From contig NZ_JABWDU010000005.1 in NCBI RefSeq assembly GCF_013371465.1, positions 62,001 to 126,000 on the forward strand: 64,000 bases of DNA, given 5' to 3'. A model generated the notes under the pieces. It saw only the letters and a list, made by a program, of their open reading frames with translations. It did no database searches and had not been told where the DNA came from. This document shows positions 18,468 through 29,568 of this stretch, in pieces. Position 1 is the stretch's first letter. Every line of letters starts with the position of its first letter. The DNA comes from Ensifer oleiphilus. GTDB lineage: Bacteria > Pseudomonadota > Alphaproteobacteria > Rhizobiales > Rhizobiaceae. Both the position numbers and the translations under genes were made by a program.

Positions 18468-19414
18468 GTCAGCGACCACCAGTATCGCGTCAGATGGAAG
18501 AAGATCGGTGCCGAAAAGACGACCGAATCCAGACGGTCGATCAGGCCGCCATGCCCTTCGATCAGATGACCCCAGTCCTTTACCCCGCGGTCCCGCTTGA
18601 TCGCCGACATCACCAGTCCGCCGAAGAAGCCCATCAGTGTGATGATGAGAGACATAACGCCGGCCTGAAGCGGTGTAAATGGCGTGATCCACCAGAGCGA
18701 GGTACCCAGCAGCGTGGCGCTCGCAACACCGCCGACGAAACCCTCCACTGTCTTCGACGGCGAGAGTTTCGGGGCAATTTTGGTCCGCCCGAAGAGCTTG
18801 CCCCAGACATACTGCAGCACGTCGCTCGACTGCACGACGATGACCAGGAAGGCGATCAGGAGCACGTTGCGCCCCTCGTAGCCGGGAATCTGTAGCGTCA
18901 GCAGCGCCGGCACATGCGAGGCGCAAAAGACGCAGATCATCAGGGCCCATTGAACTTCGGAGATCCGCAGCAGGAAGTTCTGCGTGTCGCCTCGCAACAC
19001 CGCGATGATCGGCATTAGCAGAAAGGCATAAACGGGAATGAAGATCGCGTAGATGCCGTACTCCTCGGCCCACAGCAGATAGTAGTTGATCGGCAGAGCT
19101 AGGAAGAAGGCGGCGGCGATCGCCCAATGGTCGGCGCGTCGCGTGTTAATCAGCGTGATGAATTCGCGAAGCGCCGCAAACGAGCAGAAGGCGAAGAGCA
19201 GCAGCACCCCGACACGTCCGGCAATGAACGCAATGGCGATCAGGAAGACCATTGCCCACCACGCCTTGATGCGGGCGTTGAGGTTTTCGATCGCGCCATT
19301 GGAGCCGTCAGGCGAGAGCTTGCGCTGCAGCACATAGCCGACCGAAGAGGCGAAGAGCAGGATGCCGCCGACGCCGAGCAGCAGGGTGACCATGTCGGAA
19401 GTCGTGGTGCTCAT
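18464..19414 (-). CDS. phosphatidate cytidylyltransferase family (CdsA/YnbB-like)
   Basis: 316-aa multi-pass membrane enzyme predicted to make a CDP-diacylglycerol-type donor from a phosphatidic acid and CTP. The CdsA signature is complete near the C terminus: SAIKRDRGVKDWG, then GHGGLIDRLDS. It overlaps plsC upstream and the small membrane protein downstream by 4 bases each. A genuine housekeeping cdsA probably exists elsewhere, so this is best seen as a dedicated copy for this operon (inference). Confidence 0.9.
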   Translation of the reverse strand: MSTTTSDMVTLLLGVGGILLFASSVGYVLQRKLSPDGSNGAIENLNARIKAWWAMVFLIAIAFIAGRVGVLLLFAFCSFAALREFITLINTRRADHWAIAAAFFLALPINYYLLWAEEYGIYAIFIPVYAFLLMPIIAVLRGDTQNFLLRISEVQWALMICVFCASHVPALLTLQIPGYEGRNVLLIAFLVIVVQSSDVLQYVWGKLFGRTKIAPKLSPSKTVEGFVGGVASATLLGTSLWWITPFTPLQAGVMSLIITLMGFFGGLVMSAIKRDRGVKDWGHLIEGHGGLIDRLDSVVFSAPIFFHLTRYWWSLT

Positions 19415-20085
19415 GCGTCGTTGTCCGTCTGTGCGGGCGCGAGCGAAAGCAGTGCCGCCTGTGCCCTGGCGATGAAGTCTTCCTTGCTCTCGTCCGGTTC
19501 CACCTTGAGCGGTTCACCGAAGTTGATCGTGCAAATTAACGGGATCGGAACGAACTCGCCTTTCGGCATCACGCGGTTGAGATTGTTGATCCACACCGGA
19601 ACCAGCGCCACGTCCGGCCGCTTGCGCGCGAGGTGATAGAGTCCGCTCTTGAACGGCAACAGCTTGGCCTCGGTCTGGTTGCGCGTGCCCTCGGGAAAGA
19701 CGATCAGCGAGGCGCCTTCGTCGAGTGCGGATGCCATCTGCTCGACCGGATCGCTGGTGCGGGCGGCGGGATCGCGCTCGATCAGAACGGCATTGAAGAC
19801 GTCGCGGCCTATGAAGGATGTGAGCTTTGACTTCAGCCAGTATTCGGCACCGGCGACAGGGCGGGCGCGTTGACGCAGCCAGGGCGGCAGCACTGCCCAG
19901 ATCAGGATGAAATCGCCATGGCTGGAGTGATTGGCGAAATAGACGCTCTGCCTCGGCGGCAGGCCGGATTCGTGCCAGAGCGCGCGGGCGGCTGTCAGCG
20001 CACGGGCAAACATCATGATTGCGACCGAAGCGAGTTTGGCAAGCAAATCCCGAATCATACCGACAAGATCCCGGTTGGAAGACAT
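19411..20085 (-). CDS. 1-acyl-sn-glycerol-3-phosphate acyltransferase (PlsC family)
   Basis: 224-aa acyltransferase that adds a second acyl chain to lysophosphatidic acid at the inner membrane. The catalytic H-x4-D box is NHSSHGD and the glycerol-phosphate motif is FPEGTRN. ATG 20085 is chosen; a Met at 20058 is also possible and the frame is open to 20310 without protein-like content. First gene of a four-gene operon that could take lysophosphatidate through CDP-lipid to a finished phospholipid. Confidence 0.88.
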   Translation of the reverse strand: MSSNRDLVGMIRDLLAKLASVAIMMFARALTAARALWHESGLPPRQSVYFANHSSHGDFILIWAVLPPWLRQRARPVAGAEYWLKSKLTSFIGRDVFNAVLIERDPAARTSDPVEQMASALDEGASLIVFPEGTRNQTEAKLLPFKSGLYHLARKRPDVALVPVWINNLNRVMPKGEFVPIPLICTINFGEPLKVEPDESKEDFIARAQAALLSLAPAQTDNDA

Positions 20086-20597
20086 CCCGTTGTTGAGGGA
20101 TATCGCGCGCCTCGCGCCCGCATGCGCTCCATGCCCTGCAATGAAATGATCAATGTTGCCCCTCAAATGCGCGGCCCATGGTAACCCCAGGCTGCATCGG
20201 CCGACTTTACGCGATTGCGTCGGCTTCACAAGCGGACGACGTCGCTCCTGAGATGAAGACGTGCGGGCGGCGCAATTTCTTCGATCGGAGCAAATTTTTG
20301 GCTGTCGCAACGGAAGTGATGCGACGTCTCACCGCAGCGATTGGCCCAAAGGCAACTTCTATCGACCGTTGACCGCCTGCAACTCCGGCGCTAACTTCCA
20401 TGGCTCAAGAAGAGGAGCGTCGTCCAATGCGCCAGTAATGCCCGGTGAAAACCGAATTCGCCTCAACTTCGCTCGCGAAGTGGATGGACGATGGCATTGC
20501 TCGATCCGCAACCAACGGACAGACGCCAAGGCATGTTTGCCTGCGATTTCCATTCCCCGTGAGCGGTCATGTTTGGACATGTTTCCAAGGACCGACT
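20086..20597. other. 512-base stretch with no recognised gene
   Basis: Lies between the divergent starts of plsC and a methyltransferase gene. It should contain both promoters. Short open frames on both strands (61-73 codons) lack ribosome sites and resemble no family I know. No tRNA, repeat array or strong hairpin is evident. Confidence 0.6.
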
Positions 20598-21416
20598 ATG
20601 CAAGACACAACGATCAAGCTTGATATCATCGATCACAACCGCCAGGCCTGGGACAGGCAAGCAGGCGAGCAGCGCGAATGGTCAAGACCGGTGACGCCGG
20701 AACTGATCGCCGCCGCCCGTCAAGGGCAATGGCAGGCGCAACTGACGCCCGGCGATCTGCCGAAGGGATGGCTGCCCGCCATCAGCGGCAAGAAGATCCT
20801 CTGCCTGGCTTCCGCCGGGGGCCAGCAGGCGCCCATCCTGGCAGCGGCCGGTGCCGAGGTCACCGTCTTCGATATTTCAGAGCGGCAGCTCGATCAGGAC
20901 AGGCTGGTGGCCGAGCGCGAGGGACTGGCACTGACCGTTGTTCGGGGCGATATGCGCGACCTCTCGGTCTTTGCCGATGGCATCTTCGATATCATATTCC
21001 ATCCGATATCGAATCTTTACGTACCGGATATCCAGCCGGTCTGGCGTGAATGCCATCGGGTGCTGAAGACGGGCGGGCGGCTGCTCGCAAGCTTCTACAA
21101 TCCGGTGGTTTTCGTCGGCGACCGCGACCGGAGTTATGCCGAACAAGGTCTCATTCGACCAGCCTACGCGCTTCCCTTTGTGGAGGCGGAACATCTCGCG
21201 CCCGACCTGGTGCGGTCAAAGATCGAACGGGGCGAGGCACTGGTGTTCGGGCACAGCCTGGCCGAGCAGATCGATGGCCAACTCCGGGCCGGTTTCGTGC
21301 TGGCTGGTTTCCACGAGGATCGGCAACCAGTGCCGCGCTTCCTGATCGACAGGTTCGTGCCGACGTTTATCGCCACCTGCGCCGTCAAGAGCGATCTTGA
21401 TCTTCAGCGCGCTTGA
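20598..21416 (+). CDS. class I SAM-dependent methyltransferase
   Basis: 272-aa methyltransferase. The SAM-binding loop is ILCLASAGGQQAPILAAAG (a variant of E/DxGxGxG), the acidic loop VTVFDISERQL, then GDMRDLSVF and LKTGGRLLASFYNP. The N-terminal NRQAWDRQA is typical of this uncharacterised family. AAGGA precedes ATG 20598; the frame open from 20445 is not protein-like. The methyltransferase half of the fusion gene at 10210 has a similar start (RLSWNAATAAHN), so the two may be distant paralogues. Substrate unknown. Confidence 0.82.
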   Translation: MQDTTIKLDIIDHNRQAWDRQAGEQREWSRPVTPELIAAARQGQWQAQLTPGDLPKGWLPAISGKKILCLASAGGQQAPILAAAGAEVTVFDISERQLDQDRLVAEREGLALTVVRGDMRDLSVFADGIFDIIFHPISNLYVPDIQPVWRECHRVLKTGGRLLASFYNPVVFVGDRDRSYAEQGLIRPAYALPFVEAEHLAPDLVRSKIERGEALVFGHSLAEQIDGQLRAGFVLAGFHEDRQPVPRFLIDRFVPTFIATCAVKSDLDLQRA

Positions 21417-21603
21417 GCCGACCCCGCTGTTCGGGTCGCAAAAAACGCTGATCGAATGAGAACGACCGCAGCGCCCGCCGCGACGCTGCGGTTCCCGGCC
21501 CCGCCCCTGGTGCCAAGTTACGTCGTGTTACTGTTACGTACTCGCCAAACCCGCGGATTCATTCTTTTCTGTTCTCCAGCGAAATTAGAAAGGGTCCATG
21601 CAT

Positions 21604-21774
21604 ATGCGCTCCATAGCTTTGTTGTTTGTGCCTGTGGCGATCGCCCTGCTGGGATTGTCGGGCTGTGCTACGACATCATCGAGCAATACGACCTACGCGC
21701 AGCCGCAAACTTTCGCCCCTGGACTCGGAGCCTCGAGTACGGGCAATGCCACGGCGGCGCCAGGCTACTATTGA
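21604..21774 (+). CDS. small lipoprotein, 56 aa
   Basis: Short gene with a lipoprotein signal: MRSIALLFVPVAIALL, then lipobox LSGC with Cys at about residue 21. The mature part is about 36 residues of low complexity, rich in Ser, Thr, Ala and Gly, ending APGYY. AAAGGG lies about 10 bases before ATG 21604; ATG 21598 is in frame. It would be an outer- or inner-membrane-anchored peptide of unknown role. Alphaproteobacterial genomes carry many such small entericidin-like or unclassified lipoproteins. Confidence 0.7.
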   Translation: MRSIALLFVPVAIALLGLSGCATTSSSNTTYAQPQTFAPGLGASSTGNATAAPGYY

Positions 21775-21956
21775 CGCTGAGGCAGTTCGGTGCCTGCTGG
21801 CAGCCGTAAATCCGCGGCGGGCTTTTCCCGGCGCGCACGGATTCTGTTTGCTGCGGATGTTTGGGGCCAGGCGGCCAATCGGCGCCATGGTCGGCAGCCG
21901 GCTTGCATTCGCCGGACAAAAGTTGCAAACAGCGGCAAACCATCAGGGAAACCGCC

Positions 21957-22847
21957 ATGAGCCTCTCCAAGCGCACCGCCCGCCCGCTCGATCATCTCGT
22001 GCTGCCGGTGGACGCACTTGAACAGGCACGGCGCCGGCTCAATGATCTCGGCTTCACCGTGGCCGAAGATGCACGCCATCCCTTCGGCACCGAAAATGCC
22101 TGTGTCTTCTTCTCCGACGGCACCTATATCGAGCCGCTTGCCGTTGCTTCGCGCGAGGAATGCGAAGCGGCAGCCTTGGACGGCAACACCTTCGTTGCCC
22201 GCGACCAGGCATTCCGTTTCCGTCAGGGATCGCAGGGGCTGTCGGCGATCGTGCTCGGCACGCAGGACGCAGCCTCCGACCACATGCGGTTTCGCGCCAA
22301 GGGCATCTCGGGTGGCGATATGTTGGAGTTTTCGCGGCCGATGCGGCTACCTGATGGCCGGGAAGGGCTCGGATCCTTCCGGCTGGCTTTTGCCGCCGAC
22401 CTGCGTTCGCCGGATTTCTTCCTGTTCAGCTGTCAGCGCGTGCGCGCGCTTCCGAGCGATCGCGGCGCGCTCGAGCGGCACGAAAACGGCGTGCTCGGCA
22501 TTTCCGAGGTCGTGCTTTCCGAAACGAATCCGACCGATTTCCAGTACCTCCTGCAAGAAGCGGTCGATGAGCGCGAAGTCGAAGCGCATTCCTTCGGCAT
22601 GGACATCGAGACGACCAACGCCAAGATCTCGGTCCTGAGTGCTGCTGGCATGGAGGCCTTCTTCGGCCGCTCGGTTCGCGACGCCGAGCGCGGACTGCGC
22701 GGCCGTGCCGTAGTCTTCCGCGTCGCCGATCTCGAAGTGGCGCGTGCGCTGTTTGCGCGCAACGATATCGAATTTTCAGAAATGGGCGGACGCCTCATTG
22801 TTCCCGAAATCGCGGGGCAAGGGGTGATCTTCGCGTTTGGAGCTTGA
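21957..22847 (+). CDS. VOC / glyoxalase-like domain protein
   Basis: 296-aa protein with a glyoxalase-like (vicinal oxygen chelate) fold. It starts [20 protein letters not shown], typical of the first VOC strand and helix with a metal-type His. A second half-domain includes the conserved [15 protein letters not shown] segment. AGGGAAACC precedes the ATG. It ends 2 bases before the kdsA start, so the two are probably co-transcribed, though no functional link to KDO synthesis is evident. Enzyme activity unknown. Confidence 0.8.
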   Translation: MSLSKRTARPLDHLVLPVDALEQARRRLNDLGFTVAEDARHPFGTENACVFFSDGTYIEPLAVASREECEAAALDGNTFVARDQAFRFRQGSQGLSAIVLGTQDAASDHMRFRAKGISGGDMLEFSRPMRLPDGREGLGSFRLAFAADLRSPDFFLFSCQRVRALPSDRGALERHENGVLGISEVVLSETNPTDFQYLLQEAVDEREVEAHSFGMDIETTNAKISVLSAAGMEAFFGRSVRDAERGLRGRAVVFRVADLEVARALFARNDIEFSEMGGRLIVPEIAGQGVIFAFGA

Positions 22848-22849
22848 TA

Positions 22850-23689
22850 ATGGAAACGAATGCCAGAGTAGTCGTCGGTGAAGGTGCCAAGCAGGTCGTC
22901 TTCTCGCAGAAGGAGCGGCTGTCGCTGATCGCCGGCCCCTGCCAGATGGAAAGCCGCGAACATGCCTTCATGATGGCGGGGAAGCTTGCTGAACTGTGCA
23001 AGTCGCTGAATATCGGCCTCGTCTATAAATCGTCCTTCGATAAGGCGAACCGCACGTCGCTTTCCGGCAAGCGCGGCATTGGCCTCGACGCGGCGATGGA
23101 GATCTTCGCGGACCTCAAGAAGGAATTCGGTTTTCCGGTTCTGACCGACATTCACACCGAGGAACAGTGCGCTCTGGTCGCCCCGACGGTCGACATCCTG
23201 CAGATCCCGGCCTTCCTGTCGCGCCAGACCGACCTGCTGGTGGCCGCCGCCAAGACCGGCCGCACCATCAACGTCAAGAAGGGCCAGTTCCTGGCGCCTT
23301 GGGACATGAAGAACGTGCTTGCCAAGTTTACGGAGAGTGGCAACCCGAACATTCTTCTGTGCGAACGCGGCGCGTCCTTCGGTTACAACACGCTGGTGTC
23401 CGACATGCGCTCGCTGCCGATCATGGCTTCGCTCGGCGCACCCGTCGTCTTCGACGCCACGCACTCGGTGCAGCAGCCAGGCGGGCAGGGTGGTTCGACC
23501 GGTGGCCAGCGCGAGTTCGTTGAAACGCTGTCGCGCGCGGCCGTTGCCGTCGGCATCGCCGGCCTGTTCGTCGAAACTCATGAAGATCCGGACAATGCGC
23601 CTTCGGACGGCCCGAACATGGTGCATCTGAAGGACATGCCCCGGCTGCTCGAAAAGCTGCTGGCCTTTGATGCTGTTGCCAAGGGCTGA
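22850..23689 (+). CDS. kdsA: 3-deoxy-D-manno-octulosonate 8-phosphate synthase
   Basis: 279-aa cytoplasmic enzyme that condenses phosphoenolpyruvate with arabinose 5-phosphate for the KDO of lipopolysaccharide. Family motifs are AGPCQMES near residue 28, [41 protein letters not shown] and [12 protein letters not shown]. Length is standard. ATG 22850 follows the preceding stop almost directly. The gene order kdsA-eno is conserved in rhizobia. Confidence 0.96.
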   Translation: METNARVVVGEGAKQVVFSQKERLSLIAGPCQMESREHAFMMAGKLAELCKSLNIGLVYKSSFDKANRTSLSGKRGIGLDAAMEIFADLKKEFGFPVLTDIHTEEQCALVAPTVDILQIPAFLSRQTDLLVAAAKTGRTINVKKGQFLAPWDMKNVLAKFTESGNPNILLCERGASFGYNTLVSDMRSLPIMASLGAPVVFDATHSVQQPGGQGGSTGGQREFVETLSRAAVAVGIAGLFVETHEDPDNAPSDGPNMVHLKDMPRLLEKLLAFDAVAKG

Positions 23690-23702
23690 TTGAGCCTCGT
23701 GA

Positions 23703-25094
<1,392 letters not shown>

Positions 25095-25122
25095 TAGCCT
25101 CGCCCAATCGCTGAAAATTCGA

Positions 25123-25151
25123 CCCGCTCACGGCTGCCGTGGGCGGGTTTT
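25123..25151 (+). terminator. rho-independent terminator after eno
   Basis: Stem CCCGCTCACGG / CCGTGGGCGGG (one G-T pair) with a 3-base loop, followed by TTTTGCTTT. Confidence 0.82.
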
Positions 25152-25236
25152 GCTTTATCCGGCCATTCATGGTCAACGGTCGGTTAATCAATGCCGGCTA
25201 CTCTCACATCTGTATTGCGTATCAGGGTGTGACGGG

Positions 25237-25557
25237 ATGTGGACACGGCATCATAAGAAACGGAAACTGGGCCGGTTGGTGCTGCCGCTGATCGCGGTCG
25301 CCTTTCTCTCCTATTTCGGCTATCATTCCATTCACGGCGGCTACGGCTTGAAGGCGACTGAACAATTCGATCGCCAGATCGTTGAGCGGCAGGCCCGGTT
25401 GGACGAGCTCACCAAGCAGCGCACGACCCTTGAAAAAGAGGTTCAGCTGATGAGCGACGGTTCGCTGGAGCGTGACATGCTGGATGAGAAAGCTCGCCTC
25501 GCGCTCAATATGTCGCGGAGCGACGAAATCGTTATTTTCCACCGCATGACGAATTAA
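25237..25557 (+). CDS. FtsB-like septum formation initiator protein
   Basis: 106-aa bitopic membrane protein of the FtsB/DivIC family. A basic N terminus (RHHKKRKLGR) is followed by one membrane helix at about residues 14-32. Then comes a coiled coil (QFDRQIVERQARLDELTKQR) and a short C-terminal segment ending in IVIFHRMTN. It would join FtsL and FtsQ in the divisome. Position between eno and pdhA is conserved in rhizobia. Its stop codon lies inside a 23-base palindrome. Confidence 0.85.
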   Translation: MWTRHHKKRKLGRLVLPLIAVAFLSYFGYHSIHGGYGLKATEQFDRQIVERQARLDELTKQRTTLEKEVQLMSDGSLERDMLDEKARLALNMSRSDEIVIFHRMTN

Positions 25558-25574
25558 CCGAAATTCGGTTAATT
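25552..25574. promoter_or_regulatory. near-perfect 11-1-11 palindrome upstream of the pdh operon
   Basis: AATTAACCGAA-A-TTCGGTTAATT spans the ftsB-like stop codon and lies 120 bases before pdhA. There is no T-run after it, so an operator is more likely than a terminator. Confidence 0.6.
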
Positions 25575-25599
25575 GATATTTCACGTTTATTTTCAATAG

Positions 25600-25628
25600 C
25601 TTGCGCGGAATGCGAGCCATGCAAATAT
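25600..25628 (+). promoter_or_regulatory. possible pdhA promoter
   Basis: CTTGCG, 17 bases, AAATAT. Each hexamer matches 4 of 6 positions of the rhizobial housekeeping consensus CTTGAC-N17-CTATAT. It would give a leader of about 60 bases to pdhA. Confidence 0.35.
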
Positions 25629-25693
25629 GGCATTGCTGTGGCGCTTTTCTTTCCCTATGGTAACCCTCAAAGGCTAACCATTGGGAGGAATGA

Positions 25694-26740
25694 ATGGCTC
25701 CGCGAAAAAACGCGTCCGTCTCCAGCCGTAAGACCGCAGCAAAGCCGGCCAAGAAGGACTTGAGCGGCGGCAATATCGCCGACTTCACCAAAGAAGACGA
25801 ACTGAAAGCCTACCGCGAAATGCTGCTCATTCGGCGTTTCGAGGAAAAGGCTGGCCAGCTCTACGGCATGGGCTTCATCGGCGGCTTCTGTCACCTCTAC
25901 ATCGGCCAGGAAGCTGTCGTCGTCGGCATGCAGATGGCATTGAAAGAGGGTGATCAGGTCATCACCGCCTACCGCGACCATGGCCACATGCTGGCCTGTG
26001 GCATGAGCGCCCGCGGCGTCATGGCCGAACTTACCGGTCGTCGCAGCGGTCTTTCCAAGGGGAAGGGCGGCTCGATGCACATGTTCTCCAAGGAAAAGCA
26101 TTTTTACGGCGGCCACGGCATCGTCGGCGCCCAGGTGTCGCTCGGCACCGGTCTTGCCTTTGCCAACCGCTACCGCGGCAACGACAATGTCAGCGTCGCC
26201 TATTTCGGTGACGGTGCGGCCAACCAGGGCCAGGTCTACGAAAGCTTCAACATGGCGCAGCTGTGGAAGCTTCCGGTGATCTACGTGATCGAGAACAACC
26301 GCTACGCCATGGGTACCTCGGTCACGCGCGCCTCGGCGCAGACCGATTTCTCCAAGCGTGGCGTTTCCTTCGGCATCCCCGGTTTCCAGGTTGATGCGAT
26401 GGACGTTCGTGCCGTCAAGGCTGCGGGCGACGAGGCGGTCGAGTATTGCCGTTCGGGCAAGGGCCCGATCATCCTGGAAATGCAGACCTACCGCTACCGT
26501 GGTCACTCCATGTCCGACCCGGCGAAGTATCGCTCGAAGGACGAAGTGCAGAAGATGCGGTCGGAGCACGATCCGATCGAGCAGGTGAAGGCGCGTCTGG
26601 CGGAAAAGGGCTGGGCGAGCGAGGACGAGTTGAAGCAGATCGACAAGGACGTCCGCGACATCGTCGCCGATAGCGCCGATTTTGCCCAGGCTGATCCGGA
26701 GCCGGATGTATCCGAGCTCTACACCGATATCCTGCTTTGA
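25694..26740 (+). CDS. pdhA: pyruvate dehydrogenase E1 component, alpha subunit
   Basis: 348-aa thiamine-diphosphate enzyme subunit that decarboxylates pyruvate in the PDH complex. The TPP motif is [20 protein letters not shown] to IENN. The phosphorylation-loop region [11 protein letters not shown] is also present. The N-terminal 35 residues are basic and Ala/Lys-rich. GGGAGGA is a strong ribosome site. It heads pdhA-pdhB-pdhC with gaps of 17 and 15 bases. Confidence 0.97.
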   Translation: MAPRKNASVSSRKTAAKPAKKDLSGGNIADFTKEDELKAYREMLLIRRFEEKAGQLYGMGFIGGFCHLYIGQEAVVVGMQMALKEGDQVITAYRDHGHMLACGMSARGVMAELTGRRSGLSKGKGGSMHMFSKEKHFYGGHGIVGAQVSLGTGLAFANRYRGNDNVSVAYFGDGAANQGQVYESFNMAQLWKLPVIYVIENNRYAMGTSVTRASAQTDFSKRGVSFGIPGFQVDAMDVRAVKAAGDEAVEYCRSGKGPIILEMQTYRYRGHSMSDPAKYRSKDEVQKMRSEHDPIEQVKARLAEKGWASEDELKQIDKDVRDIVADSADFAQADPEPDVSELYTDILL

Positions 26741-26757
26741 TCCGGGGAGGCTCAAAC

Positions 26758-28137
26758 ATGCCAGTAGAAATTCTCATGCCCGCCCTTTCCCCGACGATGG
26801 AAGAAGGCACACTCTCGAAATGGCTGAAGAACGAGGGAGACAAGGTCTCCTCCGGTGACGTCATTGCCGAGATCGAGACTGACAAGGCCACCATGGAAGT
26901 GGAAGCCGTCGACGAAGGTACGATCGGCAAGCTGCTGATCGCCGCCGGCACCGAAGGCGTCAAGGTCAATACGCCGATCGCGGTCCTGCTGCAGGACGGC
27001 GAAGGCGCTGGCGATATCGCCGCACCGAAGGCGGAAGCGCCGAAGGCTGCCGCTGCAAGCGAGGCACCGGCCGCTGCCGCATCTGCGCCGGCACCGGTTG
27101 CCGCTCAGCCGAAGGTCGAAGTGGCTGCCGACCCGGCTGTCCCGGCCGGCACCGAAATGGTGACGATGACCGTGCGCGAAGCGCTGCGCGACGCCATGGC
27201 CGAAGAAATGCGCGCCAGCGACGATGTCTTCATCATGGGTGAGGAAGTCGCCGAATACCAGGGCGCCTACAAGATCACGCAAGGCCTGCTGCAGGAATTC
27301 GGTGCCCGTCGCGTCATCGACACGCCGATCACCGAGCACGGCTTTGCCGGCGTCGGCGTCGGTGCTGCCATGACGGGCCTGCGCCCTATCGTCGAATTCA
27401 TGACCTTCAACTTCGCCATGCAGGCCATCGACCAGATTATCAACTCCGCCGCCAAGACGCTCTACATGTCCGGTGGCCAGATGGGCGCACCGATTGTGTT
27501 CCGTGGCCCGAGCGGTGCTGCGGCCCGCGTTGCAGCGCAGCACTCGCAGTGCTACGCCGCCTGGTACAGCCATATTCCGGGCCTCAAGGTCGTCATGCCC
27601 TACACGGCAGCCGACGCCAAGGGCCTGCTCAAGGCTGCGATCCGCGATCCGAATCCGGTCATCTTCCTCGAAAACGAGATCCTCTACGGTCAATCCTTCG
27701 AAGTGCCGAAGCTCGACGATTTCGTTCTGCCGATTGGCAAGGCCCGTATCCACAAGGTCGGCAAGGATGCCACCATCGTTTCCTTCGGCATCGGCATGAC
27801 CTACGCGGTCAAGGCGGTTGCCGAGCTTGAAGCGCAGGGGATCGATGTCGAACTGATCGACCTTCGCACCATCCGCCCGATGGACCTGCCAACGGTGATC
27901 GAATCCGTCAAGAAGACCGGCCGTCTGGTCACCGTCGAGGAAGGCTATCCGCAGTCGTCCGTCGGTACCGAGATCGCGACCCGCGTCATGCAGCAGGCAT
28001 TCGACTACCTTGACGCGCCGATCCTGACGATCGCCGGCAAGGATGTGCCGATGCCTTACGCCGCGAACCTCGAGAAGCTCGCGCTTCCGAACGTCGCAGA
28101 AGTCGTCGATGCGGTGAAAGCCGTTTGCTACAAATAA
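26758..28137 (+). CDS. pdhB: pyruvate dehydrogenase E1 component, beta subunit with N-terminal lipoyl domain
   Basis: 459-aa protein. Residues 1-80 are a lipoyl domain with the lipoylated Lys in [12 protein letters not shown]. An Ala/Pro-rich linker follows at about 85-125. The E1-beta transketolase-like domain then starts [15 protein letters not shown] and includes [28 protein letters not shown] and the C-terminal [14 protein letters not shown] lipoyl domain on E1-beta is typical of rhizobia and some other alphaproteobacteria. It repeats the lipoyl domain of pdhC. ATG 26758 follows GGGGAGG. Confidence 0.96.
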   Translation: MPVEILMPALSPTMEEGTLSKWLKNEGDKVSSGDVIAEIETDKATMEVEAVDEGTIGKLLIAAGTEGVKVNTPIAVLLQDGEGAGDIAAPKAEAPKAAAASEAPAAAASAPAPVAAQPKVEVAADPAVPAGTEMVTMTVREALRDAMAEEMRASDDVFIMGEEVAEYQGAYKITQGLLQEFGARRVIDTPITEHGFAGVGVGAAMTGLRPIVEFMTFNFAMQAIDQIINSAAKTLYMSGGQMGAPIVFRGPSGAAARVAAQHSQCYAAWYSHIPGLKVVMPYTAADAKGLLKAAIRDPNPVIFLENEILYGQSFEVPKLDDFVLPIGKARIHKVGKDATIVSFGIGMTYAVKAVAELEAQGIDVELIDLRTIRPMDLPTVIESVKKTGRLVTVEEGYPQSSVGTEIATRVMQQAFDYLDAPILTIAGKDVPMPYAANLEKLALPNVAEVVDAVKAVCYK

Positions 28138-28152
28138 GGGGAGGGCCCTTCG

Positions 28153-29502
28153 ATGCCTATCAACATCACAATGCCTGCCCTCTCCCCGACGATGGAAGAA
28201 GGCAATCTGGCCAAGTGGCTGGTCAAGGAAGGCGATAAGGTCAAGTCCGGCGACGTGATCGCCGAGATCGAGACCGACAAGGCGACGATGGAAGTCGAGG
28301 CTGTCGATGAGGGCATCGTTGCCAAGCTCGTCGTTCCCGCCGGCACCGAAGGCGTCAAGGTCAACGCGCTGATCGCCGTTCTGGCCGCCGATGGAGAAGA
28401 TGTCGCCGCGGCCGCCAAGGGCGGTAACGGTGCAGCCGCAGCACCGGCGCCAGCCGAAAAGAAGGCAGAGCCGGCCGCAGCACCTGCGGCCGCCAGCGCT
28501 CCGGCACCTGCCGCAGCTCAAGCCGTGGCGGCAGCGCCGCAGGCGGCAAAGGCCGACACCGGCGCCCGCGTCTTCTCGTCGCCGCTCGCCCGCCGTCTCG
28601 CCAAGGATGCCGGCATCGATCTCTCGGCCATCGCCGGCACCGGTCCGCATGGCCGCGTGATCAAGAAGGACGTCGAGACCGCCGTTGCAGGTGGCGGTGC
28701 CAAGCCGGTAGCTGCGCCAGCAGCAGGTGCTGCAGCTTCCGCTGCCGCGCCGCTTGCAAAGGGCATGTCGGAAGACGCCGTTCTCAAGCTGTTCGAGCCC
28801 GGCTCCTACGAACTCGTGCCGCATGACGGCATGCGCAAGACGATCGCCAAGCGTCTCGTCGAATCCAAGCAGACGATCCCGCACTTCTACGTCTCGGTCG
28901 ATTGCGAACTCGACGCGCTTCTGGCGCTCCGTGCCCAGCTCAATGCTGCGTCTCCTGAAAAGGACGGCAAGCCGGTCTACAAGCTCTCGGTCAACGACAT
29001 GGTGATCAAGGCGCTGGCACTGGCTCTGCGCGACGTTCCGGACGCCAACGTGTCCTGGACCGACAGCAACATGGTGAAGCACAAGCATGCAGACGTTGGC
29101 GTTGCCGTGTCCATCCCGGGCGGCCTGATCACGCCGATCATCCGCCAGGCGGAGCTGAAGAGCCTGTCTGTCATCTCCAACGAGATGAAGGACCTCGGCA
29201 AGCGCGCCAAGGACCGCAAGCTGAAGCCCGAGGAATATCAGGGCGGCACCACGGCGGTCTCCAACATGGGCATGATGGGCGTCAAGGACTTCGCGGCCGT
29301 CGTCAACCCGCCGCATGCAACGATCCTTGCGGTCGGCGCCGGCGAGGAACGCGTCGTCGTCAAGAACAAGCAGATGGTTATCGCCACTGTGATGACGGTC
29401 ACGCTTTCGACCGACCATCGCTGCGTCGATGGCGCGCTCGGCGCCGAGTTGCTCGGAGCCTTCAAGCGCTACATCGAAAACCCGATGGGCATGCTGGTCT
29501 GA
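28153..29502 (+). CDS. pdhC: pyruvate dehydrogenase E2 component, dihydrolipoamide acetyltransferase
   Basis: 449-aa core of the PDH complex. Lipoyl domain at 1-78 (lipoyl Lys in [12 protein letters not shown]), Ala/Pro linker, peripheral-subunit-binding domain with [15 protein letters not shown] and [14 protein letters not shown], a second linker, then the catalytic domain. The active-site end is [16 protein letters not shown] with the His-x3-Asp-Gly motif. It transfers acetyl groups to CoA. One lipoyl domain, as in other rhizobial E2 proteins. Confidence 0.96.
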   Translation: MPINITMPALSPTMEEGNLAKWLVKEGDKVKSGDVIAEIETDKATMEVEAVDEGIVAKLVVPAGTEGVKVNALIAVLAADGEDVAAAAKGGNGAAAAPAPAEKKAEPAAAPAAASAPAPAAAQAVAAAPQAAKADTGARVFSSPLARRLAKDAGIDLSAIAGTGPHGRVIKKDVETAVAGGGAKPVAAPAAGAAASAAAPLAKGMSEDAVLKLFEPGSYELVPHDGMRKTIAKRLVESKQTIPHFYVSVDCELDALLALRAQLNAASPEKDGKPVYKLSVNDMVIKALALALRDVPDANVSWTDSNMVKHKHADVGVAVSIPGGLITPIIRQAELKSLSVISNEMKDLGKRAKDRKLKPEEYQGGTTAVSNMGMMGVKDFAAVVNPPHATILAVGAGEERVVVKNKQMVIATVMTVTLSTDHRCVDGALGAELLGAFKRYIENPMGMLV

Positions 29503-29511
29503 GTTGGATAA

Positions 29512-29541
29512 GGACCGGCCTTCGGGTCGGTCCGTTCCTTT
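29512..29541 (+). terminator. UUCG-capped hairpin after pdhC
   Basis: GGACCGGCC-TTCG-GGTCGGTCC (one G-T pair) begins 10 bases past the stop and is followed by GTTCCTTTT. It may end or attenuate transcription before the GDSL esterase, GNAT and lpdA genes. Confidence 0.6.
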
Positions 29542-29568
29542 TCGCGCAGCCGAAGGCGGACCCGGACG

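Noticed and set aside
27020-27140. Low-complexity Ala/Pro stretch resembling tandem repeats (also in pdhC and secG)
   Set aside because: These are normal flexible linkers or tails; no exact repeated unit is present.
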